35,207 bases of DNA from Ramicandelaber brevisporus (Eukaryota; Kickxellomycota; Ramicandelaberales; Ramicandelaberaceae): contig MU602776.1 of the NCBI GenBank assembly GCA_025201865.1, positions 1-35,207 of the forward strand, read 5' to 3'. The translations under genes and the position numbers were made by a program. Positions within the stretch are counted from its first letter, which is position 1. Each line of letters opens with the position of its first letter. Shown in pieces: positions 34,698 through 35,207 of this stretch. A model generated the notes under the pieces. That model was not told where the DNA came from. It worked only from the letters and a program-made list of their open reading frames with translations, and searched no databases.

Positions 34698-35207
34698 TGC
34701 TAGACTTTGTGATACTGTGCGTGTAGCCGATCAAGTGATAAGATCACAGAAAGAAAGAAAAAAGAAAGAAAAAATAACGTGTGTTTCTGACGCAAAAAAG
34801 ACGACAGACACACACTGAAAATCGAGGAGGTGGCTCTCTTTAAACAAACCCTCGCATTCGCATTCGTGTGTGCTTGCGTGTGTGTGTGCATGCGTTTGAG
34901 TTGTGCTTTGCCAAAAAACGACCTGCTGTGCATTGAAGGGATTGGTTAGGTGTTCCATTCTAACTGCGGATACATCATCTCCTCCCTCCCCCCATCTAAT
35001 GTACTCAACCATATTGAGGAATATGAGTCAAAAGCACATGCTGCGGAAGGAACCCGCGTCGATATGGCTTGGTAATCCTCCGAGCCAACAGATGATGCAA
35101 ACTGGCTATTGTCAAGTCAGCTCATCACGAAAACAAGAGAAAAAGATGTGATCAAAAGTTGAACAGTGTTAGTGTAAGGTTGGAAAATCGACAGAAGAAA
35201 ATGGAGC
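34698..35207. other. 5' flank of the PDAP1-like gene to the window end
   Basis: 510 bp without a supported gene. Near the gene it has A-rich AAAGAAAG repeats (34750-34772) and TG repeats (34866-34890). The 82-codon plus-strand frame near the end has no recognisable features. Confidence 0.5.

Noticed and set aside
34903-35151. 82-codon plus-strand frame at the window end
   Set aside because: No start-context, domain or composition support; it lies in the promoter side of the PDAP1-like gene.

Overview
The window looks like nuclear DNA of a fungus. It carries a PHO81/NUC-2-type SPX-ankyrin protein, a Ran1/Sks1-like kinase, a two-finger Msn2/4-like regulator, a Gid7/WDR26-type LisH-CTLH-WD40 protein, the spliceosomal SART1/Snu66 family, ribosomal protein L12 (uL11) and a PDAP1-like phosphoprotein. 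All ten genes read as single uninterrupted frames, including one of 5.3 kb and one of 5.9 kb. Most proteins carry long Gln, Ser, Asn, Thr or acidic tracts. Intron poverty plus such tracts would fit an early-diverging, non-Dikarya fungus, but that placement is only a guess. There is no phage, IS, CRISPR, rRNA or convincing tRNA.

Layout, left to right. 152-2155 (-): a zinc-finger protein built from two copies of one four-finger module. 2938-5697 (-): a Ran1-like kinase with a long Gln/Tyr-rich and acidic tail. 5698-7320: a divergent promoter region. 7321-12624 (+): a PHO81-like protein, convergent by 81 bp with a short SART1-like protein at 12706-14217 (-). 14516-15019 (-): RPL12. 15020-17458: a second divergent, repeat-rich gene-free region. 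17459-20587 (+): the Msn2/4-like factor. 21096-22790 (+): a coiled-coil/RRM-like protein of R3HCC1L type. 23206-29121 (-): a very large disordered Ser-rich protein with several SxIP motifs. 29122-30704: a third divergent region. 30705-33836 (+): the WDR26/Gid7 protein, convergent with the PDAP1-like gene at 34002-34697 (-).

The genes do not form an obvious pathway. Several (PHO81-like, Ran1-like, Msn2-like, Gid7-like) belong to families that act in nutrient or stress responses, but this may be chance. Five gene starts sit close to or downstream of in-frame TTG/GTG codons; the chosen starts are the first plausible ATG with A or G at -3 where possible.

The most unusual points are: two independent in-frame tandem duplications (117 bp in the kinase C-lobe, 126 bp in the RRM-like protein), which are either real recent events or assembly joins; a whole-module duplication in the first zinc-finger protein; clusters of SUMO-consensus sites in two nuclear proteins; a SART1 homologue lacking the N-terminal half; and the large protein with SxIP motifs, a candidate EB1-binding microtubule plus-end protein. 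I did not find a clearly new multi-gene system.
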